From positions 1 to 8,644 of the forward strand of contig JAEORG010000379.1 of the NCBI GenBank assembly GCA_016841005.1: a DNA stretch of 8,644 nt. Direction: 5' to 3'. Under the pieces are notes generated by a model. It was not told the origin of the DNA and did no database searches. It worked only from the letters and a program-made list of their open reading frames with translations. This document shows positions 6,602 to 8,644 of this stretch, piece after piece. Position 1 is the stretch's first letter, and every line of letters begins with the position of its first letter. Origin of the DNA: Candidatus Thorarchaeota archaeon. GTDB lineage: Archaea; Asgardarchaeota; Thorarchaeia; Thorarchaeales; Thorarchaeaceae. Position numbers and translations under genes: made by a program.

Positions 6602-8257
6602 CTATTGCATTCGTTTACGAGTTTCTAGTTCTTCAATTTCTGCGTCAAGTTCATTCTTCAGCTCTGCGAATAATGATTCAGACAAATCGCCGGACTCGTA
6701 GTTTGATGAAAGAAACTCAATCTTCTGTTTTGCCAATTCGGTTCTTATTTCGATCTCTCTAACTCTTGCTCGTCTTTCTGCAACTAGTACTCTCAACTCA
6801 TCTTCAAGTGTGAAAATCTGTTCCTCTAATTCTCGTTTCAAGGTTTGATAGATTGTGGCATCCACCTTACCTTCTGTGTATTGGTCAACAAGATATAGCA
6901 ATGCAGCTCTTGTAGCATTACGTTCAGTGGTAATGTCTTGTGCCCTATCTTTTTCTTCAACTAAACCAAGTTTCCTAGTTAGAATAGGCGTTGTAAGACC
7001 TTGGATGAAGAGGCTCATGAGGATAACAATAAAGATGATAGAATTGATGACCAGTGCGACATCAGTTGCTGTATATGTAATATTTTGTAAAGCGAAGAAC
7101 GAATTCACAGATTCAGTGTTATCGAGAATAACTCCAACAGCAATTGCTGCAAGAGCTGCACTCGCAACACCTTTCACTCCCGCCCAACTGAGTAAAAATC
7201 GTTCTTTCATGTCTACTGTCTTATCACCTAATGTGACTAAGATTACTGAAACCGGTCGAGCTACGAAGATTACCAGTAGCCCAACAACAATACCGATGAC
7301 TATGAGAAAGCCATCCAAGAAAGTAAGTAGGCCACTAACATCTAACAGAAATCCAAAGAGTATATAGACTACAATTTCAAAAACAAACGACACATTCTTC
7401 ATCACACCTCTCATCGATTTCTGAGGCATAAAGGATATTCCAACCATCTTTGCATTCGCCATGAAAATGCCTGCGAAGACACAAGCTAATGCTCCTGGAT
7501 GAATTCCAGGGATCAATGGGTATAGGAGACCAGACATTGCTTCTCCAAGACCATATGCAAGAATTGGTGTCGTTGCCGTTAATATCGATATATTCGTATC
7601 CTCTCCAGTCATGAGAATGAGTCTTCCGATTCCATAGGCTACTCCATAACCAATCAACACACCCATTCCCATGCTTAGGAAGAAATCAATCAAAACAATA
7701 TACCAAGGTTGTAGTAATACTGGGATAATGAGTGGCTCAAAAACTGTTGTAACTAGAACTACAGCAGTGGCATCATTGAACACAGCTTCTCCTTCAAGCA
7801 GCGTGAAGAGTTTTCTTTTGACTCTGACTCCTCCACTCTCAAGAATTGAGAACAATGCTGCAGGGTCTGTGGGTGAGAGGATTGATCCGATAAGCAATGC
7901 AAGGCCAACACTAGGAATTAAAAAGGTGACCGTTACTCCTGCGATGACTGCGGTGAGTAGAACACCTAGAGTTGCCAGTAAAACTACTGAAGTTCTAGCA
8001 CGATTTGTTTCCTTTAGGTTCATTGTAAGACCTGCATAGAAAAGAACAGCTGCAAGGGTTAATTGTGCTAGAAAATCCATTCCGAAATCTGCTGGAAGGA
8101 TACTCTCTTCCGGACCTAAGGCTAGACCAAGTGCAATACCCGCCAAAATCAATGGTATTGGGTATGGGAATCTATATTCTTCTGCAACTTTTGCGAGGGC
8201 AGCTCCCGCAATCAGTATTGCCGCGACTAGATATAACAGGGATAGGTCCGAAGCCAA
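6602..8257 (-). CDS. CPA1-family (NhaP-type) Na+/H+ antiporter with a long repeated cytoplasmic tail
   Basis: A 551-residue membrane exchanger that would swap Na+ (or K+) for H+ across the cytoplasmic membrane. Hydrophobic helices fill residues 5 to about 427. Diagnostic CPA1 features are visible. TDP is at 130-132 in the unwound helix, and 'LLEGEAVFNDATAVV' carries Glu157 and the Asn161-Asp162 pair typical of electroneutral exchangers. Arg334 is in 'ARPVSV', and 'SWAGVKGVASAALA' starts near 357. The spacing Glu157-Asn161-Asp162 equals that of the archaeal NhaP1 exchangers. From about 431 to 551 the chain is charged and helical and contains a direct repeat 60 residues apart (see the repeat entries), probably a cytoplasmic regulatory or oligomerising tail. 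The TTG start at 8257 is preceded by GAGGTG at a spacing of seven bases and gives a normal N-terminus for the family. The upstream PhoU-like gene ends 11 bases before this start, so the two are almost surely one operon. Na+ versus K+ preference cannot be decided from sequence. Confidence 0.93.
   Translation of the reverse strand: MASDLSLLYLVAAILIAGAALAKVAEEYRFPYPIPLILAGIALGLALGPEESILPADFGMDFLAQLTLAAVLFYAGLTMNLKETNRARTSVVLLATLGVLLTAVIAGVTVTFLIPSVGLALLIGSILSPTDPAALFSILESGGVRVKRKLFTLLEGEAVFNDATAVVLVTTVFEPLIIPVLLQPWYIVLIDFFLSMGMGVLIGYGVAYGIGRLILMTGEDTNISILTATTPILAYGLGEAMSGLLYPLIPGIHPGALACVFAGIFMANAKMVGISFMPQKSMRGVMKNVSFVFEIVVYILFGFLLDVSGLLTFLDGFLIVIGIVVGLLVIFVARPVSVILVTLGDKTVDMKERFLLSWAGVKGVASAALAAIAVGVILDNTESVNSFFALQNITYTATDVALVINSIIFIVILMSLFIQGLTTPILTRKLGLVEEKDRAQDITTERNATRAALLYLVDQYTEGKVDATIYQTLKRELEEQIFTLEDELRVLVAERRARVREIEIRTELAKQKIEFLSSNYESGDLSESLFAELKNELDAEIEELETRKRMQ
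6608..6727 (-). repeat. Tail repeat unit B of the antiporter (residues 511-550)
   Basis: This unit reads 'IEFLSSNYESGDLSESLF' followed by 'AELKNELDAEIEELE'. It aligns without gaps to unit A, 60 residues earlier. Shared positions include Leu516, Tyr520, Gly523, Leu533, Lys534, Glu536, Leu537, Ile541, Leu544 and Glu545. It ends at the C-terminus of the protein. Confidence 0.6.
6788..6907 (-). repeat. Tail repeat unit A of the antiporter (residues 451-490)
   Basis: This unit reads 'LLYLVDQYTEGKVDATIY' followed by 'QTLKRELEEQIFTLEDE'. The pattern Leu-x3-Tyr-x2-Gly-x9-Leu-Lys-x-Glu-Leu recurs in unit B at a fixed offset of 60 residues. The Y-x2-G then LKxEL pattern resembles short helical-hairpin (SHOCT-like) segments, but I cannot confirm membership. 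Confidence 0.6.
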
Positions 8258-8264
8258 AAAGCCA

Positions 8265-8270
8265 CACCTC
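8265..8270 (-). promoter_or_regulatory. Shine-Dalgarno (GAGGTG) overlapping the upstream stop codon
   Basis: GAGGTG on the - strand lies seven bases before the antiporter's TTG start and shares bases with the TGA of the PhoU-like gene (8271-8269). The overlap supports both the TTG start and translational coupling of the two genes. Confidence 0.7.
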
Positions 8271-8644
8271 AGATATCCACAATGATTTCTGCTGCTTCCT
8301 TGATGAAGTCAGATATGTGTTCTAATTCACTCACTATCTTTCTCATAATATAGCAAGTGTATCCTGCATCCTCACCTTCGGTTAATATAGAGATTTGGCG
8401 GCAGATAACGATATTATCCTCATCAATTTGTCTTTCAAGCTTGAGGACAGTCTGTAGACATTCAAGAGCACCTTCTGAATCATCTTTTTGTCTTTCTGTG
8501 AGTTCCTTCAGTGTTTTCAGTTGTTCGTGTGTCTTGGAAGAAATAGAATTCATCGAGTCCATGTATACATCACCAAAAGACTCTCCACGTATCATATCAA
8601 TCATGATAATCAATTGGGCGAAGGTATGCTGAATCTTCACAATG
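8269..8644 (-). CDS. PhoU/DUF47-like helical-bundle protein, 5' end outside window
   Basis: About 124 residues are visible and the frame is still open at the window edge. A GTG at 8640 could be a start, but PhoU/DUF47 proteins are usually about 200 residues or longer, so this is more likely the C-terminal part. The visible sequence is helical with a PhoU-like layout. An acidic helix contains 'LKLERQIDEDNIVICRQISI', where the Glu/Asp-rich segment resembles the metal-contacting face of the family. It is followed by 'IMRKIVSELEHISDFIKEAA', which fits the usual 'LErIaDh..niAe' ending. Family members act as regulators or partners of transporters, often of phosphate uptake. Here the gene sits 11 bases before a Na+/H+ antiporter, not beside a phosphate transporter, which suggests control of cation exchange. 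That role is inferred from neighbourhood alone. No membrane segment is visible. The family call is moderately sure; only a profile search would separate PhoU from DUF47. Confidence 0.65.
   Translation of the reverse strand, partial: IVKIQHTFAQLIIMIDMIRGESFGDVYMDSMNSISSKTHEQLKTLKELTERQKDDSEGALECLQTVLKLERQIDEDNIVICRQISILTEGEDAGYTCYIMRKIVSELEHISDFIKEAAEIIVDI

Noticed and set aside
6855..7367. 170-residue open frame on the + strand inside the antiporter gene
   Set aside because: It is the Ser/Thr-rich shadow of a hydrophobic membrane-protein gene on the other strand, an expected by-product of its codon pattern.

Overview
The window reads as a gene-dense piece of an A+T-rich archaeal chromosome. 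The case for an archaeon rests on four things. The first gene has the XRE-HTH plus paired CBS layout common in archaea. The second is a Ski2/Hel308-like helicase. Starts are preceded by GGAG or GAGGTG Shine-Dalgarno sequences, with TTG used for both transporters. One gene has a TATA box almost directly against its start codon. An uncultured or Asgard-like lineage is possible, but the phylum cannot be fixed from this sequence. No mobile element, CRISPR array, tRNA or rRNA was seen, and no gap between genes exceeds about 90 bases.

Layout: positions 1-3720 are read on the + strand and 3743-8644 on the - strand, so the two halves converge at 3721-3742. The + half holds the 3' end of an HTH-CBS regulator (1-456), a large divergent Ski2-like helicase-type ATPase (516-2978) and an unrecognised all-helical, cysteine-free 225-residue protein (3043-3720). 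The - half, read from the right edge, holds the 3' part of a PhoU/DUF47-like helical protein (8644-8269), a CPA1/NhaP-type Na+/H+ antiporter with a repeated C-terminal tail (8257-6602) and a P2-type, Ca2+-ATPase-like cation pump (6511-3743).

How the genes may work together: the PhoU-like gene and the antiporter are separated by 11 bases, and the antiporter's Shine-Dalgarno touches the upstream stop codon, so they are very likely co-transcribed and translationally coupled. With the downstream P-type pump they form a cation-homeostasis block. The pump has its own ribosome-binding site, and a T-rich stretch lies before it, so it may be a separate unit. On the + half, the regulator could sense adenine nucleotides through its CBS domains. 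Whether it controls the helicase gene next to it is unknown. The helicase and the 225-residue protein are the least explained part. The helicase keeps the nucleotide-binding framework but has altered motifs II, III and VI and a C-terminal half of about 300 residues that I do not recognise.
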